Shown here: one piece after another, positions 44,498-54,890 of the stretch | Numbering within the stretch: position 1 is the stretch's first letter | Layout: each line of letters starts with the position of its first letter | Notes under the pieces: generated by a model | The model's database searches: none | Seen by the model: the letters and a program-made list of their open reading frames with translations, nothing else | Told to the model about the DNA's origin: nothing | Program-made: the position numbers and the translations under genes | NCBI GenBank assembly: GCA_002256395.1 | Contig: NKJG01000001.1 | Location: forward strand, 558,001-622,000 | Reading direction: 5' to 3' | Source: Bacteroidetes bacterium B1(2017) | GTDB lineage: Bacteria; Bacteroidota; Bacteroidia; UKL13-3 | Length of the DNA stretch: 64,000 bases

Positions 44498-44653
44498 AAA
44501 TCGCTTAAATTCAATATCCCTCAATATTAACGTGAATCTTGAGATATTGCAAATTAAAATAATGCCCACAAGAGTTGCGGAAAGAAGTCAAAAACAGAAT
44601 AATCCAAATGATTAGATTGGCATTAATTCGAATAGAATTAGTAAAAAACCAAG

Positions 44654-47383
44654 CTAATTCCCAGAAAAAATCTTCACTGTTACACTTACACGTCTTTCGC
44701 GTGAGGCCTTAATACCAAATACCGATTCGTTAACCATATCATAACTACTAGAAACATCTTTAGGAGCTTCTAACTCACCCACCGCATGTTCCCAGAAAGT
44801 AATTCTATTGGTTTCAATAGCATCATATAAAGCTCCATCATTCCATTTCTTTAAATACCTAATTACAGATACCAACCTACGTGTACTCAACTTGTTATTA
44901 TACTCTTCAGAGGCAATTGGCGAGCAATACGCACTCACTGCTACCTCAACCTGCACACCTTGGTTCAGCTTTGATTGAATGAGTTGCAACAAACTATTTA
45001 ATTCTTCATAACCACCTTCCACATGGCTAATAAAAAAGGTATCTAAACTTGCTTTACTATCTACTGATTTATCATAAAAATCATCCATGCTTTTAACATA
45101 CGATTCAAATGAATTTTGATAGGTAAAACTAGGGCGATACAATTGAAAAGTACGTGGTTCATCATTGTTAAAGTAAACCACCGTATTTTCTGCTTTAGCC
45201 ACCGCACCCTTTTTACCTGGCAGTTGATTCATGTTTCTAACAATAATGGTTACGTTGGCATGACCAAACAAATCGCTATTACGCTTTTCTTGCAAATCAT
45301 AACTCATATGATAGGTTCCGGCAGCTAAACCTTTGCGTAATTCTACCACACCTGATTTGGTATTCAAAGTAAATTCTTCTCTATCCGTTCTTACATTTTC
45401 AATATTCGTATTCTTAGAGCTTGCTTTCTTACCATTAATTCTATCATTGGCTCGAACATTAATTACATAGCCCCCATTTACGGTTGTATAAGCAGTATCA
45501 TTTACCACTCTAATAATTCCTTTTTCAGCTTTATTAGGAGAGCTTTTAGCAATACTTCTAACCTTAATTTGGGCTAATGCATCACTTTCCTTGCCAGTTA
45601 TGGCTAGCTCTTTATTTCCACCGTCTTGTTTGGCTCGAACCATAATACTAACCTCTGCTGTATCACATAAACTAGCATTGTTTACGCTACAAATGGCATA
45701 CAAAAATTTATAAACTCCTGCAGGTGCACCAGAATTTAATTTAACTTTTCCATCCTCCATACTAACACTCAACAAACCCTCTAATGGGTTCGACAAAACA
45801 TGTAAATGTACATCTTTGGGCTGTACCAATAGTCCGTTCAAACTATCATTATCCAAGATGCTTCCAAACTTAAAATTACGTTCATTATTGTCGGCAACAA
45901 AATAATTGCCACTTGCGTTTATAGGATTAACTTTTAGGTAAATCTCTTTATACATTTTGCCATTAACAACCTTATACTCATTACTGGCACCTTGATACCA
46001 AACAAAACCATCTTTAAAGGCTGTAAATTTAATGGCACGTTTAATGTCGGCCGAATCTTTTATAACACAATTTTCCATACCTGCTTGCGCAGTGAGTTCA
46101 CCCGCATGAGAGCCATCTTCATAGGAATAACTTACTTTAACTCCACCTATTTCCAACCCATTACTTTCATTAAAAACCTTTACATACAAGGATTGTTTTT
46201 CGGGTTCACTTAAAACAAAATGGTAAATATTGTCATCAAACTTACTAGTATATCTATTAGAAGAAAAATACCCTTCTTTCTTTGATTTAAACATGATCCC
46301 AAAATCATCATAAATACTATTAAACGGCTCATTCAACAAATATCTATTGCCATCTTTAAACAACACCATATCTATCCCACCTGTTGTTTCAATATGATCA
46401 CTACCATAAAGCAAATTACCCTCTTCATTTACACTAGGGAAAACCTCATCGTATTCAGAATTAAGTTCTGGGCCTAAATTACTAGGCGTGCCCCATTTGG
46501 TGCCATCCCATTGTATTTTATATAAATCAAATCCTCCAAAACCTCCTGGCATATCCGAAGAAAAATAAAGTGTCTTGGTTTTATTATCATAGAAAGGATG
46601 TTGCGAAGAAAAGGTAGGTTTACAAAACTCCATCACTTTTGCAGAACTCCAATGTCTTTTGGCATCGCGATGAAAAAATACCAAGCTTAAATTTTGAATC
46701 TTTTTGCTATTCTCATGAGCAAAATTTCTAGATAGTACCACCAAATTAGTATCTAATGAAATAGCAATTGGACCATCATGTAATTTGGTATTAATGCCTT
46801 TAGGAAGATAAGCAGGGTAAGGAATTCGTTTACCTTTCTCTGTAAAAGGATACACATCTAAATAAGGCATTTTATTGTACAAGTATCCAAAAGCACGATC
46901 ATTACTAGCAGTTGTACGTGAAGTGGTAACAAACAACATATTATTCCAATAAAACGATGAAAAATCTTCATTTACAGAATTACCGGGAAACGTATCAATA
47001 ACAGTATACATAAAGTAATCTGTTTTGAAATAATTTGTTTTCTTATAATAAGGCGACTTTTCTCTCAACATAGTTGAAGCATACACATAGTTTCTCCTTG
47101 TTTGCGCAGTATTAATAACACCCTTTCTATCGGCTATTTTATAATAATATAATGCTTGCGGATATTTTCCTTGTTGGTATAATGCTTCGGCTAATTGAAG
47201 CACCATGGTATCATTTAACTCATTTTTTTGATCAAGTAAATATTTTTCGGCACGCTCATAGTCAAAATAATAAGCGTATTTTATAGCCTTATCTACTTGA
47301 GCGTGGGTGGCCTTAATATTAAGCAACAACATGAACCCAATGCTCAAAAAAACAAGATAATTTGTATTCGTAATTTTTTTCAT
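44654..47383 (-). CDS. TPR/PD40/OmpA-like envelope protein with two adhesin-type repeats
   Basis: The 909-residue protein has a signal peptide (to about residue 28, ATHAQ), TPR-like repeats (about 30-110), WD40-like PD40 beta segments (about 262-390; TLYFSSDMPGGFGGFDLYKI), a carboxypeptidase-like beta module (about 398-485), two diverged copies of the long repeat of the giant adhesin next door (about 486-583 with DNDSLNG and GAPAGVYKFLYAICS, and about 622-716 with RANDRINGK and GLAAGTYHMSYDL), and a C-terminal OmpA-like domain (about 775-905; VSAYCSPIASEEYNNKLSTRRLVSVIRYLK). Its plan resembles PorE/SprE-like T9SS accessory proteins that bind peptidoglycan. It follows the PorP/SprF gene by 50 bp. 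A role in anchoring or secreting the adhesin is inferred. Confidence 0.85.
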   Translation of the reverse strand: MKKITNTNYLVFLSIGFMLLLNIKATHAQVDKAIKYAYYFDYERAEKYLLDQKNELNDTMVLQLAEALYQQGKYPQALYYYKIADRKGVINTAQTRRNYVYASTMLREKSPYYKKTNYFKTDYFMYTVIDTFPGNSVNEDFSSFYWNNMLFVTTSRTTASNDRAFGYLYNKMPYLDVYPFTEKGKRIPYPAYLPKGINTKLHDGPIAISLDTNLVVLSRNFAHENSKKIQNLSLVFFHRDAKRHWSSAKVMEFCKPTFSSQHPFYDNKTKTLYFSSDMPGGFGGFDLYKIQWDGTKWGTPSNLGPELNSEYDEVFPSVNEEGNLLYGSDHIETTGGIDMVLFKDGNRYLLNEPFNSIYDDFGIMFKSKKEGYFSSNRYTSKFDDNIYHFVLSEPEKQSLYVKVFNESNGLEIGGVKVSYSYEDGSHAGELTAQAGMENCVIKDSADIKRAIKFTAFKDGFVWYQGASNEYKVVNGKMYKEIYLKVNPINASGNYFVADNNERNFKFGSILDNDSLNGLLVQPKDVHLHVLSNPLEGLLSVSMEDGKVKLNSGAPAGVYKFLYAICSVNNASLCDTAEVSIMVRAKQDGGNKELAITGKESDALAQIKVRSIAKSSPNKAEKGIIRVVNDTAYTTVNGGYVINVRANDRINGKKASSKNTNIENVRTDREEFTLNTKSGVVELRKGLAAGTYHMSYDLQEKRNSDLFGHANVTIIVRNMNQLPGKKGAVAKAENTVVYFNNDEPRTFQLYRPSFTYQNSFESYVKSMDDFYDKSVDSKASLDTFFISHVEGGYEELNSLLQLIQSKLNQGVQVEVAVSAYCSPIASEEYNNKLSTRRLVSVIRYLKKWNDGALYDAIETNRITFWEHAVGELEAPKDVSSSYDMVNESVFGIKASRERRVSVTVKIFSGN

Positions 47384-47433
47384 TCGACTTGCCTTTTAAA
47401 TCTATTTAGATGGAACTAAAAATGGTTTGAACA

Positions 47434-48363
47434 CTATAAAAAATATCTAGGAGATTTAACTTTCTTTTTATACTTGGTTTGCCAGTTAACTCTAAGCGAC
47501 AACTCATGTGTTTGCTTAGATATCATTTGCACATCACTAATTGGATATTCATACATGTACCCTGCATAAAATTGAGGCGATATTTTATATCCAACTAAGA
47601 ACCCAATAGCGTCTTTGTAGCGAATCATTGGACCAAGATCTAGGAAATCCTTATAATTAAATACAAAGTTTAAATCAACCGAAAGAGGCGAATTTGCAAC
47701 CTTTTTAAGTAGTAGGCTTGGGGTAAAGGTTATGTCTTCTTTAACCTTCATATTGGCTCCACCATAAAGAAAAAAGTGGTTTTGCAAATTGGTTAAAATA
47801 GCATCTCCCTCTTTAATTTGTTTATTAAATAAACGTGGCATAGAAGCTCCAACAAAATACTTATCACTATAAAGTAGCACTCCAGCACCCATATTCATAT
47901 ACAAACCAGAATTGTAATTGGTATTAAAATTTGGATCGCCAACTTGGCCAATAGCTAGAGCTGTAAGATTGGCTTGCATATTTGAAACACTTGCACGTAT
48001 ACCTCCAGAAAATGTCCAATCTTCAGTTAATTGAACTTGTGTAGCTATATCGGCTTGAACTGTAACTGTATTAGTTGGGCCAATTTTATCATTGTAAATA
48101 CCTCCAGCCAATCCTAAATTCTTTTGCAAACGAGTATTGGCAAAAATAGAATTTGTGGTAGGAGCCCCATCCATACCTAACCATTGTTTTCTGGTTAATA
48201 CACCTACTTGATTATTATCCTGCACACCTGCTTGTGCTGGATTTAAGATGGTTGAATTAAAAATATATTGCCCATAAGTTGGGTCTTGCTGAGCCATAAG
48301 TTGGATAACACCCAACATAAAACTTAAACTTATTAGTATGCGTTTCATTTTCTTTTGGTTCAA
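47434..48363 (-). CDS. PorP/SprF-family T9SS outer-membrane protein
   Basis: The 309-residue protein has a signal peptide (MKRILISLSFMLGVIQLMAQ, the MNQK extension is optional) and the PorP/SprF beta-barrel signature: QQDPTYGQYIFNSTILNPAQAGVQ at the N-terminus, GIYNDKIGPTN, then GAGVLLYSDKYFVGASMPRL. These proteins assist export or surface attachment of specific T9SS cargo; SprF is needed for SprB. The gene starts 3 bp after the giant SprB-like adhesin and is followed by the OmpA-type protein, so it is probably dedicated to that cargo. Confidence 0.94.
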   Translation of the reverse strand: MNQKKMKRILISLSFMLGVIQLMAQQDPTYGQYIFNSTILNPAQAGVQDNNQVGVLTRKQWLGMDGAPTTNSIFANTRLQKNLGLAGGIYNDKIGPTNTVTVQADIATQVQLTEDWTFSGGIRASVSNMQANLTALAIGQVGDPNFNTNYNSGLYMNMGAGVLLYSDKYFVGASMPRLFNKQIKEGDAILTNLQNHFFLYGGANMKVKEDITFTPSLLLKKVANSPLSVDLNFVFNYKDFLDLGPMIRYKDAIGFLVGYKISPQFYAGYMYEYPISDVQMISKQTHELSLRVNWQTKYKKKVKSPRYFL

Positions 48364-48366
48364 TTA

Positions 48367-51300
48367 TTATTTACTAATATATACATAGCCAGAAATTGCC
48401 TTAGCCCCTGCCTGAAGCTCCAATACATAGAAATAGGTACCACTTGGCAATGGAATATTTTCAGAACTACTTGTTCCTGTTTCAAGCGTTCCCTTCCAAG
48501 TATTCTTGTACCCATGTTCTTCAAATACCACGGTTCCCCAACGGTTATAGATTCTCAAATAATTATCAGGGAATTTATCTACTCCATCAATTACAAACCC
48601 ATCATTAATTCCATCTCCATCAGGTGAAAATCCTGCTGGAACAAAAACATCTTGCTCACACTTTTCTCTGGTATAATTAATTGAATAGGCACTCTGCACC
48701 TTACATCCATTTGCATCGGTGGCAGTAAACTGGTAATAAGCGTATGAAAGATTTACTAAATTAAGAGTGGTAGCACCTGTATTCCATAAATAGCTATAGG
48801 GTGCAACACCACCATAAATAAACTGAGTAACACTTCCATCAGTTGAGTTTTTACAAGTAGCATCTATTTGCTTATCTAAACTCAATACCAATGCACTTGG
48901 CTCAGTTAAGCTAATAACCTTTTTCGTTTTACAGTTATTTGTATCCGTTACAGTAACGGTATATGTTCCTGCCGCCAACTTATCTTGGTTCTTTAATATA
49001 CTACCATTGCTCCATAAATATGAATAAGGAGCGGTTCCACCTGTTACGGTTAAATTTATCACACCATTTGTATTTCCATTACATTTTGGATCAAATGCAA
49101 ATGTTTGAACCGAAATTGCACCTAAACTTTCCTTCACTCTAATATTGGCAAGTATTAGGGTATTCATAGAATCCGATATTATAGCAGTATATAAGCCTGC
49201 CTTCAAGTTTTTGGCAGTTGAACCCATTTGAAATGGAGTTGTATTCCATAAAATAGTATATGGAGCCAATCCTCCAACTACATTGATGGTTATAGAACCT
49301 GTTGTATCGCCATAACAACCTACATTAGTAATAAAGGTATCTTGAACTACTAATTGAGGGAAAGTGTTAATTATTAAATATGCATTTGTACACAGAACCG
49401 GAACCATCCCCGAATCACAAACAGAATAATAAACTGTATCAGCACCACTCCAAGCCGAATCAGGTGTGTAGGTTAAGGTACCCAAAATAGTATCGGCAAC
49501 CGTTACCCCATGTAATCCTTGTTGAAGTATACTTAAAGTTGCTATATTAATATTTCCATCTATGTCAAAATCATTATTTAAAACATAAACGCTTACTGGT
49601 GTTCTATATGCTGTAATTGTATCATCATTAATGCCAACCGGACCAAAAGCATCTACGAGTATTGTTACCCAAGTGGTATCACTTAATAAGGTGTAGGCAG
49701 TATCTTGTAGCGTATAAGCCAAGGTATAGGTACCCGCATCTGTTTTTGGTGAAACTGAAACAAATCCTGTTGCAGTATCCAATACAATATTGGATGTACT
49801 TGGCATTACAACAGTGCTTATTCTACTTAATAAACTCGATGCAACAGAACCATTAAGTGAATCATTAAGCAACACAGAAATTAGGTTTGCTTGTCCTGGA
49901 TAACCATTTACACTTGCAGTATCTGCTAAGGTTGAAATAATTCCAGAATACACATCTATTTTCACAATCGCTGTATCCTTGTTACTCTTATTGAGAGTAT
50001 CGGTTATACTATAGCTTATAAAATAAGTACCCGCAGATGTTAATGGTGCCACACTTACAATTCCAGTTAAGGTATCTAATACCACTCCCGCATTTCCAGA
50101 TGTGGTAATTAGATTTATTGCAACTTGAGCTGTTGTAGCAAGTATGCCATTTATACTATCATTACTTAAGACCGTTAATACATTTGCCGAACCAAAAAAT
50201 CCATTCACTTGTGCCGAATCATCTTGCGCTAAGATTCTTGGAGCTTCTACATAAATATAAACTTCCGCTGTATCACAATTAGAGAGATTAAATGTATCAC
50301 ATACTTGGTATTGCATGCTGTAAACTCCCTGTGCAAGCATAGATCCAACGCTAACCCAACCCGTAAGTGTATCAATAGTTAAGGAAGAATTAGCAAATGG
50401 CGCTAAAACTTTCATTTTAATTTTTGTAGCAAGCAAAGCTTGACCTCCAAAACTATCATTAGCAAAAACATTAATTAAGTTACTTGCACCCATATAACTA
50501 TTCACATGAGCCGTATCGTTTTTCAATAAAAGACTTGGAGCAAGCACATGAACTGTAACTAATGCGGTATCACAATTGGTAGGATTTAAAGTATCGCAAA
50601 TTCTATATATTAAACTATAATTACCAGCCAAAGTATTTGGCAATACAATAAGTCTGCCATTACTTGTATTTAAAATAATATTTGAACTGCTAGCTGCAGT
50701 TACCATACTAATATAAACTCTTCCAACGGCTGTTGGAGCGCCAGCTATGCTATCATTTAATACTACATTTAACAGATTTAAATTGCCAAGATATCCATCC
50801 ACAGAAACCTCATCCGAATTCGCAAAAATTGGAGGAGGAGTTATTTGAATATACACATGAGCTGTATCTCTGTTTCCAACATTTAAGGTATCTTGAATGG
50901 AATAGCTTAAATGATAAATTCCTGAAGCGGTTCCTGGAATTACATGAATGTATCCTGTTAATGAATCAAGCCAAACACCTGCATTTCCAGACCCAATTAG
51001 TGTTCTAAGCTTTACAACATTTATTGCAGCCGACACAAATCCAAATGTATCATTACTTAACACATTAAAACTAGTGCTAGTTCCAGTTAATCCGTTTACT
51101 AAAAAAGTATCGTTAACCGCATCTATTCTAGGTGCCTTAATTTCAATATACACCCAAGCTGTATCTTCATTTCCTGGATTTAATGTATCCGCAATTTTGT
51201 ATTGAATGGTATAAATTCCAGCAGGTAAAGCAGTACCAACAGACACAACACCTGTAGTATCATTTAACTTAATTTTACTAGAACTAGAGGCTATTAAAGT

Positions 51301-54300
51301 TGTAATTTTTACAGAACCACCTGAAATTACCGTGGCATTTAAACTGTCATTTGTCAACACATTTAATAAACTGGCAACACTAGTGTAATCATACACATAC
51401 CCTGTATCATTTGTAGCAGTAATAATTGGACTATTCACCCAAATAGAATCTATGGTACTATCACAGGTAGTAGTATTTAAGGTATCACATATTTTATAAC
51501 TTATTGTATACAATCCTGCCGGCACAAGTGGCGCCACCTTTATAATTCCAGTGGTATCATTCAAGGTAATTCCAGCATGACTAGCTTGGGCTAGAACTGT
51601 TATTTGTACTTCAATTGGATTAACTGGCAATCCATTTAAACTATCATTATCCAAAACATTTAATAACCTAGTATCCCCTGAAAATCCATTAACACTTGCA
51701 TAATCTGGGCTTGCCAAAATAGATGGAGGAAGAACCTCTATATACGCTGTGGCACTATCGCAATTACTTAAATTTAAGGTATCACAAACTTTATAATCAA
51801 TGGTATATATACCTGCAACAGTCCTAGGCAAAACGCTTATTAGTCCTGAGGCAGTATCTAAAATAATACCAGCATTTGTTGAAGGATTTAAAACGCTAAT
51901 AAGTACTTCCCCATAACTAATTCCATTATTATTAATGCTATCATTTAGCCAAACAATAGAAGCAAATAAATCTCCATCATATCCATTTACTATAGCCGTA
52001 TCATTAACTGCGTCTATAGGTGCTGCCAATAACTTTATAAGAACAGTGGCACTATCGCAATTGCCAGCATTTAAGGTATCGCATATTCTATATGTGATAG
52101 AATAGCTGCCAATACTCATTCTTGGGTCAACTTCAATAAATCCAGTTGATACATTTAAATTTACTCCGGCGTTTCCAGAACCAGATATAATACTAATTGT
52201 TGCAGCACCTAAGCTAATTGGTATATGATTTAAACTGTCGTTTTCCAATACATAAAAATCACTGCTACTGCCCGTATACCCATTTAGGTATGCTGTATCA
52301 GCCACTGCCTTAATTGGAGGTGCTAAAACGGTGATATATACCATTGAAGTATCGCAATTTCCAATATTAAGGGTATCGCATATTCTATATTCAAATGAAT
52401 AAATACCCGCTGGTACATTTGGCAATACACTAACAACTCCTGTTGTTGAATCTAAGCTTATGCCGGCAACAGAGGCAGTTGTTGTTTGCATAAGACTTAC
52501 CATACCAGCACTTATGCCTGAACCATTCAATGAATCATTTGTGAATACATTTAATAAACTTGCATTCCCAGTAACCCCATTTACTAAGCCGTTGTCGGTT
52601 CGAGCCAAAATAGTTGGAGAAGTTACATTTATTGAAACCACAGCCGTATCTATATTACTTGGGTTTAAAGTATCGGTAAGCATGTATGTAAATGTATACA
52701 AGCCTGCAGAAAGTGGAGCTCCTACACTTACTAAACCAGTAATCGTATCCAATGAAATTCGCGCATCGCTTGGAGCTACATGAATTGTTAATTTAATAGC
52801 ACCAATGTTAATGGCGGTACCATTTAAACTATCATTTGCAAATACATTAACTAAACCAGCATTTCCAATATAGCCATTCACATTGGCAAAATCTGGTTTG
52901 GCTTTAAGTATTGGAGCAGTTACTGTTATTGTTACCACTCCAGTATCACAACTTAAGGGATTAAGCGTATCACAAATTTTATACACTAAAGAATAAACTC
53001 CAGCAGGTGTTTTAGGAGCTAGACTTATCATGCCTGTGCTCAAATTTAAACTTAAATTAGCATGTGTAGCTGCGCTATGCAAGCTTAAATAAACACTCGT
53101 TAATGATGCATGTGTATTATTCAAACTATCATTTGCCAAAACATTTAGGATATTGTTCGCCCCAGTATAACCATTAACACTTGCCACATCATTGGTGGCT
53201 ATAATTGGTGGAGCCAAAACATTAACTGTAACTAACCCTGTATCACAATTACTTGTATTTAAGGTATCGCAAATACGATACTCATAGGTATAAACTCCAG
53301 CAGGTGTGTATGGAAATACACTAATTTTCCCGGTTATTGTGTTCAATATTATGCCTGGTTCGCTAGGACTAGAAAGGATAGTTAAAGCAACTCTGCTTGA
53401 GGTAGGCAAAATAGAATTTATACTATCATTCGCATATATATTTAATACGTTAATCGCTCCAGTATAACCATTTAAAGCTACATAATCTGGGTTCGCTACT
53501 ATAAGAGGTGCGTCCACAGTTATATAAACAATACTTGTATCGCAATTACTTGGATTTAATGAATCGCATATACGGTAAACAATACTATACAAACCTGCAC
53601 GTATAGAAGGTGCTATAGTTATATTACCAGTACTTGTATTTAACGTAATTTTTGAACTAGATGCAGGTGTTACAATACTTAAATTTACCTTACCTAATGT
53701 AGCAGGTGATGCATTAAAACTATCATTACCTAAAACATTCAATAAATTAACTGCACCTATATATCCATTTACATTTGAAGCCTCAGAGTTAGCAACAATG
53801 GATGGAGTGCTCACTAAAATGGTAATTAATGCTGTATCACAATTGGTAGCATTAAGAGTATCGCAAATTTTATAATTTATTGTATAAGTACCTGCTGGCG
53901 TTAATGGATCAACACTTACTATTCCAGTTAATAAATTTAAAGCTACCCCTGCATAACCAGAGCCCGCAACAATACTCATATTTACCGATGAAGAATTGGC
54001 TAAATTTCCATTAATACTATCATTATTAAAAGCATTAAAAACAGGTGTATTTCCTGCCAAGCCATCCACAACCGCAAACTCAGAATTGGCAACAATAAGT
54101 GGAGCAGAAACATAAATTGTGGCATAAGAACTTGCACAATTTAACAAATCGGAAGTATCACAAATACTATATGAAATTACATAGGTTCCAGCGCCAATAC
54201 CAGCCGTAACACTTATAACACCTGTTGCAGTGTCCAATAAAATATGACTATTTGGAATGCTGCTAGTAACCTTCATTGCCGAACCAACCAAGGCTAGGTT

Positions 54301-54645
54301 ATTAAATGAATCATTTAAAAAAATGTTAAGCAAACTGGCATTACCAACATAACCATTTACGTATGCCGTATCTGGCTGCGCACTTATAGGCGTTGGGGGT
54401 GGCGCAAACAAATTTACTTTGGCTGATATCCCATTAGGTTGAACCTTAAATTCCGCAGAATTTTTGCTTCCAAAATGCTTTGCTGTTGAACTCGATTTCA
54501 AGTGAAGACTTATGCCAATTCTTTTGCCTATTTTTTCTGCAAATGCCTTGTTCTGAAAAGGCATAAGAAGGGTTACTAAAACAAGAATTGCACAACTAAT
54601 TTCCTTTTTGAAAATTCGATATTCCATATCCTTTTTTGTATTCAT
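48367..54645 (-). CDS. Giant T9SS type B adhesin-like protein with 16 long repeats and SprB repeats
   Basis: The 2092-residue protein has a signal peptide (about 1-36; an ATG 18 bases downstream also fits), a short linker (about 37-86), 16 tandem modules of about 99 residues, a cadherin-like module (about 1670-1765; NDDTITAYRTPVSVYVLNNDFDIDG), three SprB-type repeats (about 1765-2000; VVGGLAPYTILWN, VTGGTAPYSYLWSNG, IYGGVAPYSYLWNTG) and a gliding-motility-type (type B) C-terminal sorting domain (about 2000-2092; FVPAGFSPDGDGINDGFVI, LRIYNRWGTVVFEE). No enzymatic motif seen. The architecture is that of a SprB/adhesin-class surface filament exported by T9SS. The PorP/SprF gene follows at 3 bp. 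Function as adhesin or motility filament is inferred from class. Confidence 0.9.
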   Translation of the reverse strand: MNTKKDMEYRIFKKEISCAILVLVTLLMPFQNKAFAEKIGKRIGISLHLKSSSTAKHFGSKNSAEFKVQPNGISAKVNLFAPPPTPISAQPDTAYVNGYVGNASLLNIFLNDSFNNLALVGSAMKVTSSIPNSHILLDTATGVISVTAGIGAGTYVISYSICDTSDLLNCASSYATIYVSAPLIVANSEFAVVDGLAGNTPVFNAFNNDSINGNLANSSSVNMSIVAGSGYAGVALNLLTGIVSVDPLTPAGTYTINYKICDTLNATNCDTALITILVSTPSIVANSEASNVNGYIGAVNLLNVLGNDSFNASPATLGKVNLSIVTPASSSKITLNTSTGNITIAPSIRAGLYSIVYRICDSLNPSNCDTSIVYITVDAPLIVANPDYVALNGYTGAINVLNIYANDSINSILPTSSRVALTILSSPSEPGIILNTITGKISVFPYTPAGVYTYEYRICDTLNTSNCDTGLVTVNVLAPPIIATNDVASVNGYTGANNILNVLANDSLNNTHASLTSVYLSLHSAATHANLSLNLSTGMISLAPKTPAGVYSLVYKICDTLNPLSCDTGVVTITVTAPILKAKPDFANVNGYIGNAGLVNVFANDSLNGTAINIGAIKLTIHVAPSDARISLDTITGLVSVGAPLSAGLYTFTYMLTDTLNPSNIDTAVVSINVTSPTILARTDNGLVNGVTGNASLLNVFTNDSLNGSGISAGMVSLMQTTTASVAGISLDSTTGVVSVLPNVPAGIYSFEYRICDTLNIGNCDTSMVYITVLAPPIKAVADTAYLNGYTGSSSDFYVLENDSLNHIPISLGAATISIISGSGNAGVNLNVSTGFIEVDPRMSIGSYSITYRICDTLNAGNCDSATVLIKLLAAPIDAVNDTAIVNGYDGDLFASIVWLNDSINNNGISYGEVLISVLNPSTNAGIILDTASGLISVLPRTVAGIYTIDYKVCDTLNLSNCDSATAYIEVLPPSILASPDYASVNGFSGDTRLLNVLDNDSLNGLPVNPIEVQITVLAQASHAGITLNDTTGIIKVAPLVPAGLYTISYKICDTLNTTTCDSTIDSIWVNSPIITATNDTGYVYDYTSVASLLNVLTNDSLNATVISGGSVKITTLIASSSSKIKLNDTTGVVSVGTALPAGIYTIQYKIADTLNPGNEDTAWVYIEIKAPRIDAVNDTFLVNGLTGTSTSFNVLSNDTFGFVSAAINVVKLRTLIGSGNAGVWLDSLTGYIHVIPGTASGIYHLSYSIQDTLNVGNRDTAHVYIQITPPPIFANSDEVSVDGYLGNLNLLNVVLNDSIAGAPTAVGRVYISMVTAASSSNIILNTSNGRLIVLPNTLAGNYSLIYRICDTLNPTNCDTALVTVHVLAPSLLLKNDTAHVNSYMGASNLINVFANDSFGGQALLATKIKMKVLAPFANSSLTIDTLTGWVSVGSMLAQGVYSMQYQVCDTFNLSNCDTAEVYIYVEAPRILAQDDSAQVNGFFGSANVLTVLSNDSINGILATTAQVAINLITTSGNAGVVLDTLTGIVSVAPLTSAGTYFISYSITDTLNKSNKDTAIVKIDVYSGIISTLADTASVNGYPGQANLISVLLNDSLNGSVASSLLSRISTVVMPSTSNIVLDTATGFVSVSPKTDAGTYTLAYTLQDTAYTLLSDTTWVTILVDAFGPVGINDDTITAYRTPVSVYVLNNDFDIDGNINIATLSILQQGLHGVTVADTILGTLTYTPDSAWSGADTVYYSVCDSGMVPVLCTNAYLIINTFPQLVVQDTFITNVGCYGDTTGSITINVVGGLAPYTILWNTTPFQMGSTAKNLKAGLYTAIISDSMNTLILANIRVKESLGAISVQTFAFDPKCNGNTNGVINLTVTGGTAPYSYLWSNGSILKNQDKLAAGTYTVTVTDTNNCKTKKVISLTEPSALVLSLDKQIDATCKNSTDGSVTQFIYGGVAPYSYLWNTGATTLNLVNLSYAYYQFTATDANGCKVQSAYSINYTREKCEQDVFVPAGFSPDGDGINDGFVIDGVDKFPDNYLRIYNRWGTVVFEEHGYKNTWKGTLETGTSSSENIPLPSGTYFYVLELQAGAKAISGYVYISK
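49655..54395 (-). repeat. 16 tandem protein-coding repeats, about 297 bp each
   Basis: Each unit follows the pattern I-x-A-x-x-D-x-A-x-V-N-G-Y-x-G, then LLNVxxNDSLNG, then a strand pair ending LDTxTGxVSVxP, then PAGxYTxxYxICDTLNxSNCDTA and a final strand. Units are about 98-99 residues each and diverged, not identical, so they are old duplications. Some units replace ICD with LTD, ITD or IQD and lose the Cys pair (units 6, 11, 12, 15, 16 by my alignment), perhaps changing local cross-linking. Confidence 0.9.
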
Positions 54646-54795
54646 GGTTGACTATGGCGCTTGTATTTCAATCATGTAAAGGTATTATCTGTTTGTAAAA
54701 ACAGGATGTTTTAAGCACCTTAAAATCAAATTCTAACCTATAACTTGTGGATAACTCAAGCCTGTTTGATTTCTTAAAAAAAACCATATTAAAAA

Positions 54796-54811
54796 CACTT
54801 TATCGGAAGTG
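54796..54811 (-). terminator. Small hairpin with T-run in the adhesin upstream region
   Basis: CACTT (54796-54800), a 6-nt loop and AAGTG (54807-54811) form a 5-bp stem followed on the minus strand by TTTTT (54795-54791). It directly follows the tiny open frame at 54819 and precedes the adhesin gene, so it could end or attenuate a short leader transcript. The stem is short. Confidence 0.3.
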
Positions 54812-54818
54812 ATGTTGT

Positions 54819-54890
54819 CTAAACTCCAATAAAAACAAGGGCTAAAAGAATTTTCAAACTAAGAATGAAGACCATTCCAGTATTTTTCAT
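54819..54890 (-). CDS. Possible 23-residue hydrophobic peptide
   Basis: ATG 54890 opens MKNTGMVFILSLKILLALVFIGV and ends at 54819. It is a single transmembrane-like helix with a short polar N-terminus, similar in form to known small membrane proteins but without a recognised family. It may be chance in AT-rich DNA. The hairpin 8 bases beyond the stop is the only supporting evidence. Confidence 0.2.
   Translation of the reverse strand: MKNTGMVFILSLKILLALVFIGV

Noticed and set aside
49655..54395. Regular spacing of about 297 bp suggested a CRISPR or satellite array
   Set aside because: The units are far too long, diverged and in one continuous open frame; they are protein repeats.
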